Source: JALOLG01 sp963776935
Lineage (GTDB): Bacteria > Actinomycetota > Acidimicrobiia > Acidimicrobiales > Ilumatobacteraceae
Assembly (NCBI GenBank): GCA_963776935.1
Contig: CAVZOP010000010.1
Span: 1-64,000, forward strand
Reading direction: 5' to 3'
Length of the DNA stretch: 64,000 nucleotides
Positions 36,102 through 43,857 of the stretch are shown here, piece by piece. The notes under the pieces were generated by a model. That model saw nothing but the letters and a program-made list of their open reading frames with translations, was not told the DNA's origin and did not search any database. Position 1 is the first letter of the stretch; each line of letters opens with the position of its first letter. The position numbers were made by a program, and so were the translations under genes.

Positions 36102-37127
36102 ATGAAGATCTTCATCAGCTACCGACGCGACGACACAGCCGGCCGCGCCGGGCGTCTGTTCGACCTCCTCGCCACGCGGTTCGGGGCACGAAACGTGTTC
36201 CAGGATGTGACGGCGATCGAGCCCGGCACCGATTTCACGCAGCGCGTGGACGAGGCGATCGCGGAGTGCGACGCCACGCTCGTGGTGATCGGGTCCGATT
36301 GGCTCGCGATGAGCGGACCCGACGGGACGCGGCGGCTTGACGAATCGGACGACTACGTGCGGCGTGAGGTGGGCGCGGCGCTGGCAGCCGGCGTGCGCGT
36401 GGTGCCCGTACTCGTCGATCGCGCCGAGCTCCCGGCTCCCGAGGATCTGCCCGAGGTGCTGCGACCGCTCGCCCAACGCCAAGCAGTCGCGCTGCGTGAT
36501 GCCACATGGCACCAGGACGTCGACGCGCTCGTCCGCCGGCTGGAGGGCGAAGAGCTGATCGATTCACCGCGGCGTCGGTGGCCACTCGTGGCGGGAGCGG
36601 CGGGGGTGCTCGCTGTGGCCGTGGTCGTCGGGTGGACGTTGCTCGGAGACGACGACGACAACGGCGACAACGGCGCCGACTCGCTCCCCGACAGGCTGAC
36701 GGAATGCCCAGTTCCGGATACCTCGTGGACACCGATCGAGGTCCGCGACGGCGCAACGGGTGTACAACTCATGGACACGCAGTCGTTTGCCTACACCGTG
36801 AAGGAGGCCGGGTACCGCGTCGAGCCATCGGGTGAGAAGTTGGTCGTCTTGCGCGCCGAGCTCGAGAACCGAACGGTCCCGGTGGACGGCACACACGACG
36901 ACGACACCGGGTTCAGCCACACCATGTTCGACAGGCTGCTGATCGACGGCCTATCCGTCGGCACCCCGTACTGCTTCGTGGTCGTGGTCGGCGACGAATA
37001 CCAGATCGAACCGGGCCAGCACGCGGACGCGCTCGTGGGATACCTGACGTCCGAGGCCGTCGACGGCGCTCGGCTCGTCGTCGAGACCGACGGCGACCAG
37101 GAGATCGAGTTCACCCCAGCCGGTTGA
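36102..37127 (+). CDS. TIR-domain protein with one membrane helix and an extracytoplasmic domain
   Basis: A 341-residue protein. Residues 1-~145 form a bacterial TIR domain (MKIFISYRRDDTAGRAGRLF, VFQDVTAIEPGTDF, VVIGSDWL, YVRREVGAALAAGVRVVPVLV), with Glu89 in the position of the TIR NADase glutamate. One helix (161-181) is followed by an Asp/Asn-rich linker and a ~140-residue beta-rich domain. TIR enzymes can cleave NAD+ in signalling or phage defence, but most such systems lack this topology. GGAGGGG precedes the ATG. No partner gene is adjacent; it is convergent with the nitrile hydratase operon. Confidence 0.75.
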   Translation: MKIFISYRRDDTAGRAGRLFDLLATRFGARNVFQDVTAIEPGTDFTQRVDEAIAECDATLVVIGSDWLAMSGPDGTRRLDESDDYVRREVGAALAAGVRVVPVLVDRAELPAPEDLPEVLRPLAQRQAVALRDATWHQDVDALVRRLEGEELIDSPRRRWPLVAGAAGVLAVAVVVGWTLLGDDDDNGDNGADSLPDRLTECPVPDTSWTPIEVRDGATGVQLMDTQSFAYTVKEAGYRVEPSGEKLVVLRAELENRTVPVDGTHDDDTGFSHTMFDRLLIDGLSVGTPYCFVVVVGDEYQIEPGQHADALVGYLTSEAVDGARLVVETDGDQEIEFTPAG

Positions 37128-37133
37128 CGCGGC

Positions 37134-37446
37134 TCACAGCGGCGGGCGCGCGGACGGTGTCGCGGCGTCCAACTCGATTGGTGTGGCGAGGCCGAAGTCG
37201 ACGACGAGGGATTCGAGGGCGACTGTCCAGCTCTCGTAGTACGGCCGGTCGGGCGCCGCGGCGACGGCGTGGATGAGGCGTTGGCGGAACTCGTCCCACG
37301 GCAGATCGAGCTGCTCCACGATCGCGACCGCGATCGCCAGCGCCCGTCCCTCCCACGGCGCCGCGAACGTGAGCTCCCCGTTGTCGCGTGGGAGCGCGCT
37401 CGGCGCCGCCCATCAGCGCCACGTCGTCGGGCAGCTGCGTGTTCAC
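37134..37446 (-). CDS. Nitrile hydratase accessory/activator protein (one frameshift)
   Basis: A ~100-residue activator (P14K/NhlE-like) that delivers or exchanges the cobalt alpha subunit during maturation. It starts LPDDVALMGGAERA and ends with the family's FAAPWEGRALAIAVAIVEQL, DLPWDEFRQRLIHAV, YYESWTVALESLVVDFG. The frame slips by one base near 37393, between GAERA and RDNGEL. It overlaps the alpha-subunit stop (ATGA) and completes the order beta-alpha-activator typical of cobalt-type operons. Probably functional if the indel is an error. Confidence 0.8.
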
Positions 37447-38111
37447 AGCCGTTGCACACCGATCATCGAATCACGGGTCACGAGCGCCACCAGCTCTTCC
37501 TCGGTGGCGCCGTCGGTGCCCGCCGGGCGCTCGGGGAGCACGAGGTAGCGCACCTCGGCGCTCGAGTCCCACACCTGGATGTTCACCTCGTCGGGCAGCA
37601 CGGTGCCCATCTCGGCGAGGAGGGTTCGAGGCTCGCGCACCGCACGCGAGCGGTACGCCGGCGACTTGTACCACGTCGGCGGCAGGCCGAGCGTCGGCCA
37701 CGGGTAGCACGAGCACAGCGTGCAGACGACCAGGTTGTGCACGTCCGCCGTGTTCTCGACGACCACCATGTGGTCGCCTTCGGGCCCACTGAAGCCGAGC
37801 TCGGCGATCGCCGAAGTGCCGTCGGCGAGCAACCGCGCCTTGTAGGCGGGATCGACCCACGCCCGGGCGACCACCTTGGCGCCATTGAGCGGGCCGAGGT
37901 TGTGCTCGAAGTTGGCGACGATCGAGTCGAGCCGCTCGGTGTCGAACATGCCGCGCTCGACGAGCACCGACTCGATGGCGGCGACCCGCGCCTCGACCGG
38001 GGCGAGCGGCGCCGGACGGTGCGTGTGACCGTGGTCGTGGTCGTGGTCGTGGCCGTCGTGGCCGTGTTCGTCGTGTTCGTCGTGGCCGTGTGGATCGGCT
38101 CCGTCGTTCAC
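37443..38111 (-). CDS. nthA: Nitrile hydratase subunit alpha, cobalt type
   Basis: It hydrates nitriles to amides. The metal site is VVCTLCSCYPW (Cys130, Cys133, Cys135); the Thr in CTLCSC is the cobalt-type signature, and the last two Cys are normally oxidised to sulfinate and sulfenate. VVARAWVDPAYKARLL and YKSPAYRSRAVREPR are conserved. The N-terminus is unusual: residues 8-31 hold about ten His alternating with Asp, a possible metal-binding tail. The GTG start overlaps the beta-subunit stop. 222 residues, including the extension. Confidence 0.92.
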   Translation of the reverse strand: MNDGADPHGHDEHDEHGHDGHDHDHDHGHTHRPAPLAPVEARVAAIESVLVERGMFDTERLDSIVANFEHNLGPLNGAKVVARAWVDPAYKARLLADGTSAIAELGFSGPEGDHMVVVENTADVHNLVVCTLCSCYPWPTLGLPPTWYKSPAYRSRAVREPRTLLAEMGTVLPDEVNIQVWDSSAEVRYLVLPERPAGTDGATEEELVALVTRDSMIGVQRL

Positions 38112-38740
38112 CCGTGCTCCTCGAGATAGCGCTCCCACAGGTCGACGTGGACGACGTCGCCGTCGGCGCCACCCTCGCCCCACAGCTCGCGTGCGGTGAA
38201 GCGCACCGAGTAGGTCGGCTCGAGCACGCGATCGGCGCTGTGCGCCTCGACGTCGGGCACGCTGTAGGAACCGTCGAGCCGCACGACCACCCCGCGTTTG
38301 CCCTGCACATATCGCGGCGCGCGCGTGTGACCGGCTGGGTGCCATTCGCGGACACGGACAGGGTCGCCGACCGCGAAGCGAGCTTGGGTCCGATCATGCT
38401 GCGGTGGGGCGGGCACGGTTCCGCGGTCGTGACGGGACAGCGGGAACTGGCCGCCCGCGCGACGGTCGAGCTCCTCGGGCGACACCAGGCCGGCTTCGAC
38501 GATCAGCGTCGTGACGCCCGTCAACCAGTGCTCGTAGTAGGACGACGTGAGGTAGTGACCCGGGTCCATCCGCTCGATGCCATGACGGAACGCCCCACCG
38601 GAGTACCTGAGCCCGATCGACGCCGCCAGGTTGAGCCGGAAGGCGCGGCGCTCCCAGTCCTCGTGGAACACCGGCTCGTCGGGTTCGACCACCACCGGAC
38701 CGAACCCGTCGAGTCCACCGAGATCATGGATGCCGTCCAC
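38108..38740 (-). CDS. nthB: Nitrile hydratase subunit beta
   Basis: The partner subunit, ~210 residues. It begins MDGIHDLGGLDGFGPV, the family hallmark, and contains ERMDPGHYLTSSYYEHWL and the C-terminal SH3-like domain FAVGDPVRVREWHPAGHTRAPRYVQGKRG. GTG 38740 is assigned from the MDGIHDLGG start. It is divergent from the amidotransferase gene, 48 bases away. No amidase gene is nearby to process the amide product. Confidence 0.93.
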   Translation of the reverse strand: MDGIHDLGGLDGFGPVVVEPDEPVFHEDWERRAFRLNLAASIGLRYSGGAFRHGIERMDPGHYLTSSYYEHWLTGVTTLIVEAGLVSPEELDRRAGGQFPLSRHDRGTVPAPPQHDRTQARFAVGDPVRVREWHPAGHTRAPRYVQGKRGVVVRLDGSYSVPDVEAHSADRVLEPTYSVRFTARELWGEGGADGDVVHVDLWERYLEEHG

Positions 38741-38788
38741 GACAACAGCCTCGCACGCACGCGAGGGCCCGCCAGTAAGTTGTCGCCC

Positions 38789-39472
38789 GTGCCGCGGGCG
38801 TTGATCATCCAGCACGGACACAACGGTCCGGCCGGGCTCGTTGCCGACCGCCTCGAGCACCACGGATACGAGCTCGAAACGTGGCTCGTGAGCGCCGACG
38901 GCAACGGACGGGCACCCGACGCCACCGGCTTCGAGCTCGTCGTGCCACTCGGGTCGGCGCAGAGCGTGTACGACGTTGCCGCGGTGGGTTCGTGGATCGA
39001 CCGCGAGCTCGACGTCCTGCGCACCGCCCATGACGACGGGGTCCCCGTGTTCGGCATCTGCTTCGGCGCCCAGGCGCTGTGCGTCGCGATCGGCGGGGTC
39101 GTCGAGCGGTCGCCGGAGTACGAGGCCGGTTGGGTCGAGGTCGACACCGACGACGAGGCGGTCGTTCCGTCGGGCCCGTGGTTCACGTGGCACGGCGACC
39201 GCTGCGTGCTGCCCGACGACGTCACCGTGCTGGCTCGCAACGAGGTCTCCGTCCAGGCGTTCCGGCAGGGCAACAGCGCCGCGGTGCAGTTCCATCCCGA
39301 GGTCACGCCCGACATCGTGCGGGACTGGATCGCCGAGCTGGACCCGGCATGGTTCGCCCACAAGGGCATCGACGCCGAGGCGATGATCGGCGGCTTCGCT
39401 CATCATCGCGGGACAGCGGTCGTCAACCTCCACCGCATGCTCGACCGGTTCCTCGACGACACGGCGAGATGA
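38789..39472 (+). CDS. Class I glutamine amidotransferase-like protein
   Basis: A 227-residue GATase1 domain (GMP-synthase-glutaminase-like). Seen: nucleophile FGICFGAQALC, the His in AVQFHPEVTPD, and a C-terminal Glu partner. There is no synthetase domain. Stand-alone members hydrolyse glutamine or gamma-glutamyl compounds, or act as biosynthetic partners; the role is unknown. GTG 38789 lies seven bases after TAAGTT (leaderless). The P450 gene begins nine bases after its stop, so the two are probably co-transcribed. Confidence 0.78.
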   Translation: MPRALIIQHGHNGPAGLVADRLEHHGYELETWLVSADGNGRAPDATGFELVVPLGSAQSVYDVAAVGSWIDRELDVLRTAHDDGVPVFGICFGAQALCVAIGGVVERSPEYEAGWVEVDTDDEAVVPSGPWFTWHGDRCVLPDDVTVLARNEVSVQAFRQGNSAAVQFHPEVTPDIVRDWIAELDPAWFAHKGIDAEAMIGGFAHHRGTAVVNLHRMLDRFLDDTAR

Positions 39473-39481
39473 CGTGCACCC

Positions 39482-40762
39482 ATGACCGGGCCGTCCCCGC
39501 GACCCGACTCCGTGCCGGACGTCGACATCGTCTCCCACGACGTGTACGCCGCTGGAGTGCCGCACGCGGGATATGACCGGCTGCGCGCCGAGGCGCCGGT
39601 CGCGTGGATCAACGAGACCGCCGCCAACGGTCACACCGGCGCGGGGTTCTGGGCGGTGACGCGATGGGACGAGCTGGTCGCGGTCCACAAGGACTGGCGC
39701 ACGTACTCGTCCGAGGTCGGCGGCACGGAGATCGAAGAGCTGGCGGCCGACGCGATCGAGGCCCGCAAGACGATGCTCGAGACCGACCCGCCGCGCCACA
39801 CGCGGCTGCGCCAGCTCGTCAACCCGGCGTTCTCGAGGGCGACGGTCGCGACGTATGCCGACTCGGCCACCCGGCTCGTCGAGACGGTGCTCGACGACGC
39901 ACTCGATCTGCCCGAGCTGGACGCCGTGGCTCACATCGCACGCGCGCTCCCGATCCGCATGCTCACCGGCATCCTCGGGGTCCCCGACGGCGACGCAGAG
40001 CGGCTCTTCGACTGGGCCGACCAGATCGTCTACCACGCCGACCCCGACTACTCCGCCGCCGTGGTCGACGCCGTCGACACCGACCCGTACCGATTGCTGC
40101 CGTTCCGCAGCCCCGTCAGCGAGCGGGTCTTCGACTACGTCGAACGGCTCATCACCGCCCGCGGCCGGCACCCGGCGGGCGACGTGATCTCGGTGCTCGC
40201 CGACGCGGCGATCGACGGCGAACCGCTGACGGCACGCGAGCGCGGCACGTTCTTCCTGCTGCTCCTGATCGCCGGGAACGAGACGACGCGGCACTCGCTC
40301 TCGCATGCGCTGATCGCCTTCGCCGAGCGCCCGGACGAGCTCGCCCGGCTGCGCGCCGACCCGACGTTGCTCGACGCGGCGGTCGAGGAGGTGCTCCGGT
40401 GGGCGAGCCCGCAGGTGCACTTCCGCCGCACCGCCACCACCGCCACGGAGCTCGCCGGCGTCCCGATCGACGCCGGCGACAAGGTCGTCACGTGGTACGT
40501 GGCGGCCAACTTCGACCCGGCGCAGTTCGCCGACCCACACCGTTTCGACGTCGGCCGGACGCCCAACCGCCATGTCACGTTCGGCGGCGGCGGGCCGCAT
40601 CTCTGCCTCGGTCAGTGGATGGCCCGCCTGGAGGTCCGTGTGTTCCTCGAGGCGCTGGTCAGACGCGTCGACCGGCTCGAGATCGCGGGGCCGGTCGAGC
40701 GCGTCCGCAGCAACTTCATCAACGGTGTGAAACGACTGCCGATCGCCTGGCAAGCACGCTAG
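39482..40762 (+). CDS. Cytochrome P450
   Basis: A 426-residue soluble P450. The I-helix is LLLIAGNETTRHS, ExxR is EEVLRW, and the heme loop is the consensus FGGGGPHLCLGQWMAR. The C-terminal RSNFINGVKRLPIAW resembles the CYP124/125/142 (steroid/branched lipid) group and also the first P450 in the window, to which it is clearly related. There is no own promoter; it follows the amidotransferase gene closely. No ferredoxin or reductase is adjacent. Confidence 0.9.
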   Translation: MTGPSPRPDSVPDVDIVSHDVYAAGVPHAGYDRLRAEAPVAWINETAANGHTGAGFWAVTRWDELVAVHKDWRTYSSEVGGTEIEELAADAIEARKTMLETDPPRHTRLRQLVNPAFSRATVATYADSATRLVETVLDDALDLPELDAVAHIARALPIRMLTGILGVPDGDAERLFDWADQIVYHADPDYSAAVVDAVDTDPYRLLPFRSPVSERVFDYVERLITARGRHPAGDVISVLADAAIDGEPLTARERGTFFLLLLIAGNETTRHSLSHALIAFAERPDELARLRADPTLLDAAVEEVLRWASPQVHFRRTATTATELAGVPIDAGDKVVTWYVAANFDPAQFADPHRFDVGRTPNRHVTFGGGGPHLCLGQWMARLEVRVFLEALVRRVDRLEIAGPVERVRSNFINGVKRLPIAWQAR

Positions 40763-40792
40763 GGACACTGTCGCGCGCGTAGCGTGAGCGGG

Positions 40793-41623
40793 GTGTCGCC
40801 GTCGACCTCGCCGCTGATGTCTGCCGATGAGCTCGCTGGGCGGCTCGAGGAACCCGGCCTCGTCGTGTGCGACGTGCGGTGGTACCTCACCGACCCGTAC
40901 CGGGGCCGCCGCGAGTACGAGGAGGCGCACATCCCCGGCGCCGTCTTCGTCGACCTGCACACCGAGCTCGCCGGCAGCATCGGTGGCGGCCGCCACCCGC
41001 TGCCGACCACGTACGGGTTCGCCGCCCACCTCAGCCGGCTCGGGATCGCCCGCAGTGACACGGTGGTGGCCTACGACAGCGCCGGTGGTGCAGTCGCGTC
41101 ACGGCTGTGGTGGATGCTGCGGTCGATCGGCCACGAGTGGACGCACGTCCTCGACGGTGGCTACCAGGCCTGGGAACGGGCCGGGCACTCGACCACGAGC
41201 GTCGTCGTGACACGCGTGCCGACCGGATACCCCGTCGTCGACGGCTGGCGAGGTGTCGTCGACGCCGACGACATCACCGACCTCGTCGAGAGCGGGACGA
41301 CCCTCATCGACGCCCGCGCCGCCGATCGGTACCGCGGTGAGGTCGAACCGATCGACCAGCAGGCTGGTCACATCCCCGGCGCGATCAACCTGCCGCACCT
41401 CGACAACCTCGACGGCGACGGCAACCACCGGTCAATGCACGAGCTGGCGGCGCGGTTCGCGGGCGTGGGAACGGCACCCGTCGTCTACTGCGGCAGCGGC
41501 GTCACCGCCTGTCACGACCTGCTGGCCATGTCGATCGCCGGGGTCACCGACGCCCGCCTCTACCCCGGGTCGTGGAGCGACTGGTCGTCCCAACCCGACC
41601 GCCCGATCGCCACTGGCGAGTGA
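40793..41623 (+). CDS. Thiosulfate/3-mercaptopyruvate sulfurtransferase (two rhodanese domains)
   Basis: About 276 residues with tandem rhodanese domains. The N-terminal one is inactive-like (VVCDVRWYLTDPYRGRREYEEAHIPGAVFVDL). The C-terminal domain carries the active-site loop VVYCGSGVTACH with the catalytic Cys. It transfers sulfane sulfur from thiosulfate or mercaptopyruvate to a thiol or cyanide; cyanide detoxification near a nitrile-metabolising operon is an attractive but unproven idea. GTG 40793 lies seven bases after TAGCGT (leaderless); GTG 40784 would overlap the -10. Confidence 0.88.
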   Translation: MSPSTSPLMSADELAGRLEEPGLVVCDVRWYLTDPYRGRREYEEAHIPGAVFVDLHTELAGSIGGGRHPLPTTYGFAAHLSRLGIARSDTVVAYDSAGGAVASRLWWMLRSIGHEWTHVLDGGYQAWERAGHSTTSVVVTRVPTGYPVVDGWRGVVDADDITDLVESGTTLIDARAADRYRGEVEPIDQQAGHIPGAINLPHLDNLDGDGNHRSMHELAARFAGVGTAPVVYCGSGVTACHDLLAMSIAGVTDARLYPGSWSDWSSQPDRPIATGE

Positions 41624-41634
41624 GGATTGCCGGG

Positions 41635-42138
41635 TCAAACGGGCTCGCCGGTCGACCAGCGATCGACCACGTGATAGGTGGCACCGTCGCTGCTGAGCTC
41701 ACTTCGCACGAGCACGACCTCGGTCACCGGACACTTGGCGTCGATCGGCGCGCCTGCCACGTCGCCGCGCGAACCGGGCCGGAGGCGGGCGAGCGTGAGG
41801 TGGCCGTCGAACGAACGCGTGCCGGGCGGATCGCCGATGTCGGCGGTGGCGGCAGTGACCACGGCCGCCAGCCGTTCGAGTCCGGCGACCGGGACGACCA
41901 GCGCGCTCCGGCCGAGCCGCCGAACCGCAGGACCGAACATCGCGGTGGCCGCGGGCACCGACGCGCCGGCGAGGCGGGCCTGGACGTCGGTCGCCTCGGC
42001 CTCACCGAGGAATCGCAGTGTGATGTGCCAGTTGGATGGCGGCACCCAGCGCACTCCAGGCTGGTCGGGTCGGGGCAGCGCATCCAGCTGTTCGATGACG
42101 CTCGCAGGCGGCCAGACGGCGATGAACAGACGGGCCAT
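41635..42138 (-). CDS. thpR: RNA 2',3'-cyclic phosphodiesterase (2H family)
   Basis: A 167-residue 2H phosphoesterase (LigT/ThpR). The two HxTx motifs are NWHITLRFLGE near residue 40 and FDGHLTLARLR near 120. It opens 2',3'-cyclic phosphates on RNA ends. It starts MARLFIAVWPP, the usual opening. It is convergent with the rhodanese gene and divergent from the YhhN-like gene. Confidence 0.88.
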   Translation of the reverse strand: MARLFIAVWPPASVIEQLDALPRPDQPGVRWVPPSNWHITLRFLGEAEATDVQARLAGASVPAATAMFGPAVRRLGRSALVVPVAGLERLAAVVTAATADIGDPPGTRSFDGHLTLARLRPGSRGDVAGAPIDAKCPVTEVVLVRSELSSDGATYHVVDRWSTGEPV

Positions 42139-42185
42139 CCCGTGAGCTTGCACGATGCCGCACGCGGTGAAAGCACAATGTGGAG

Positions 42186-42821
42186 GTGACGTCGGCGACC
42201 GGTGTGTGGTTGGTCGCGGCTGCGGTGTGCGCCGTCGCCAACTGGTGGAGCCGCTGGTCGCATCACCGGCCGACCGAGCTGTGGAGCAAACCCCTCACGC
42301 TCGTGGCGTTGATCGGCGCCGCGATCGCCCTCGACCCCGTCGATCCCGTAGTGCGGGCGTGGTTCGTCGTGGCGCTCGTGTTCTCACTCGCCGGCGACGT
42401 GTTCCTGCTCGGCGACGACTCCTGGTTCGTGCCAGGGCTGGCGGCGTTCCTCGCCGGGCACCTCGCCTACGTCGTGGGGTTCGTACTCGCCGAGCCGTGG
42501 CGTTGGTGGACCTTCGCCGTGGCGTGGCTCGGCCTGGCCGTCCTCGCCGTCACGCTCGGGCGTCGCATCGTGGCGGGCGCGGTCGCGCGCCGTCCGGCCT
42601 TGCGGGTGCCCGTCGCGTCCTACCTCGGCGTGATCTCGCTGATGGTCGCCGCCGCGGCCGCGGCCGGCAACTGGTGGGCGGTCGCCGGGGCGGTGCTGTT
42701 CCTGACGTCCGACACGATCCTCGGCTGGCGGCAGTTCGTCTCGCAACGGCCGTGGATGCCGGTGGCGATCATGGTCACGTACCACCTGGCGCAGGCGGGC
42801 CTGGTGGTCTCGCTCGTCTGA
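42186..42821 (+). CDS. YhhN/TMEM86-family membrane protein
   Basis: A ~211-residue protein with about eight short membrane helices and the YhhN signatures: LWSKPLTLVALIGAAIAL, VFSLAGDVFLLGDD, FLAGHLAYVVGFVLAEPW, AVLFLTSDTILGWRQF and YHLAQAGLVVSLV. The mammalian homologue TMEM86B is a lysoplasmalogenase; function in bacteria is not settled. GTG 42186 follows CACAAT by six bases; GTG 42180 is an alternative start. Confidence 0.82.
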   Translation: MTSATGVWLVAAAVCAVANWWSRWSHHRPTELWSKPLTLVALIGAAIALDPVDPVVRAWFVVALVFSLAGDVFLLGDDSWFVPGLAAFLAGHLAYVVGFVLAEPWRWWTFAVAWLGLAVLAVTLGRRIVAGAVARRPALRVPVASYLGVISLMVAAAAAAGNWWAVAGAVLFLTSDTILGWRQFVSQRPWMPVAIMVTYHLAQAGLVVSLV

Positions 42822-42841
42822 GTGGCAGCGAGTGGTTCAGA

Positions 42842-43720
42842 TCAGGCGGTCCAGCCGGAGGCCGGGCGTTCGAACCAGACATGGACCTGTCCGGTGCCGC
42901 CGGCCGACTCGTACTCGCTGTACATCTCACCGGCCGCCACGCACGAGCGCCCGCCGATCGCCCCGACCATCATCAGGTAGTGGGCGAAGAAGCCCTCCGG
43001 GCTGCAGCGGCGGTAGTCCGACCAACCGTCGACAACAGCGGCGTGGTCGCCGGCGAGCATCCGGGCGAGGAGCGCCTCGTCGGCCGACCTCGCGTCCGGC
43101 GTCACGATGTTGGCTGGGTCGGCGGTCTCATGCCGCCGGAATTCACGAAGCGGCCAGAAGCGGTGCGAGAGCCCGCCCGACGCGAGCAGGACGACGCGCC
43201 GGTCGAGCCCGGCGACGGCGGCGGCCAGCAGCTCGCCGAACAGCAGCCAGTCGTCGGGGGTGCCCGTCTGGCAGATCCCGACGCTCATCCAGCGCTCGTC
43301 GCCCTGGAGGTAGCCGAGCAGGTTGATCGTCGGATAGTGCACTGGCAGTGACGGCTCGTCGCAAGCGAGGATCCACGTGTCGTCGCGACCGTCCGCCAGC
43401 GACGCCATCGCGTGTGCCAGCTCGGGATCGCCCGGCATGTCGTAGGCGACGTCGTGCATCGCGCGCGGCAACTCGTCGGACGTGAACAACCCGGTCCGCC
43501 GCGCCTGTGCCGAGACGATGTGCTCGACGGTCGTGAACCAATGGGTGTCGAAGACGATCACGGTGTCGGGTCGCAACCGGTCGAAGCATTCCGAGCGCAG
43601 GCGCTGCAGGCCGGCGACAAGACTCGTGTCGACACCGCCGTAGAGCTCGATCCGCTCCGCATCGGGCCACACGATCGGCGGGATGTGCGACACCAGTGCC
43701 GCGCCCACGATCTCGCCCAT
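42842..43720 (-). CDS. Class III extradiol ring-cleavage dioxygenase (LigB/HpcB-like)
   Basis: A 292-residue LigB-fold Fe(II) dioxygenase that cleaves catechol-type rings. Seen: GAALVSHIPPIVWPD (first His), PDTVIVFDTHWFTT (second His), LPVHYPTINLL and the catalytic ASGGLSHRFW. The C-terminal half ends GRSCVAAGEMYSEYES. It resembles 3,4-dihydroxyphenylacetate or protocatechuate-type dioxygenases; the exact catechol is not readable. GAGGGGG precedes the ATG. The promoter carries a perfect 20-base palindrome (43740), and the MarR gene lies just upstream on the same strand. Confidence 0.85.
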   Translation of the reverse strand: MGEIVGAALVSHIPPIVWPDAERIELYGGVDTSLVAGLQRLRSECFDRLRPDTVIVFDTHWFTTVEHIVSAQARRTGLFTSDELPRAMHDVAYDMPGDPELAHAMASLADGRDDTWILACDEPSLPVHYPTINLLGYLQGDERWMSVGICQTGTPDDWLLFGELLAAAVAGLDRRVVLLASGGLSHRFWPLREFRRHETADPANIVTPDARSADEALLARMLAGDHAAVVDGWSDYRRCSPEGFFAHYLMMVGAIGGRSCVAAGEMYSEYESAGGTGQVHVWFERPASGWTA

Positions 43721-43739
43721 GCAGCCCCCTCATCGAAGA

Positions 43740-43770
43740 ATCGTTCGGTACCGAACGATCCGCGATCGTA
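43740..43770 (-). promoter_or_regulatory. Perfect 20-bp operator palindrome and -10 of the LigB dioxygenase gene
   Basis: 43740-43759 is ATCGTTCGGTACCGAACGAT, a perfect palindrome. The -10 TACGAT (43770-43765, minus strand) lies just upstream, so the palindrome spans the expected transcription start. It is the best example of the family seen at 12844, 14237, 22602 and 25630. Confidence 0.65.
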
Positions 43771-43782
43771 CCCCGATCCCGT

Positions 43783-43831
43783 GTTTGTGTCACCGACATC
43801 GGCGACCTTCGCCGGTTGCGGTGACACAAAC
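43783..43831. terminator. Nested hairpin after the MarR gene
   Basis: Outer 13-bp stem GTTTGTGTCACCG / CGGTGACACAAAC, with an inner CGGCGA / TCGCCG stem. It starts 27 bases beyond the MarR stop (minus strand) and precedes the dioxygenase promoter. There is no U-tract. Confidence 0.55.
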
Positions 43832-43857
43832 CCGGGGGGCGCGGGTTCGGCGGCGGT

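Noticed and set aside
38741..41029. Upstream extension of the nitrile hydratase beta frame across the P450 and rhodanese genes
   Set aside because: The extension is antisense to conserved genes; the MDGIHDLGG start at 38740 is the natural N-terminus.
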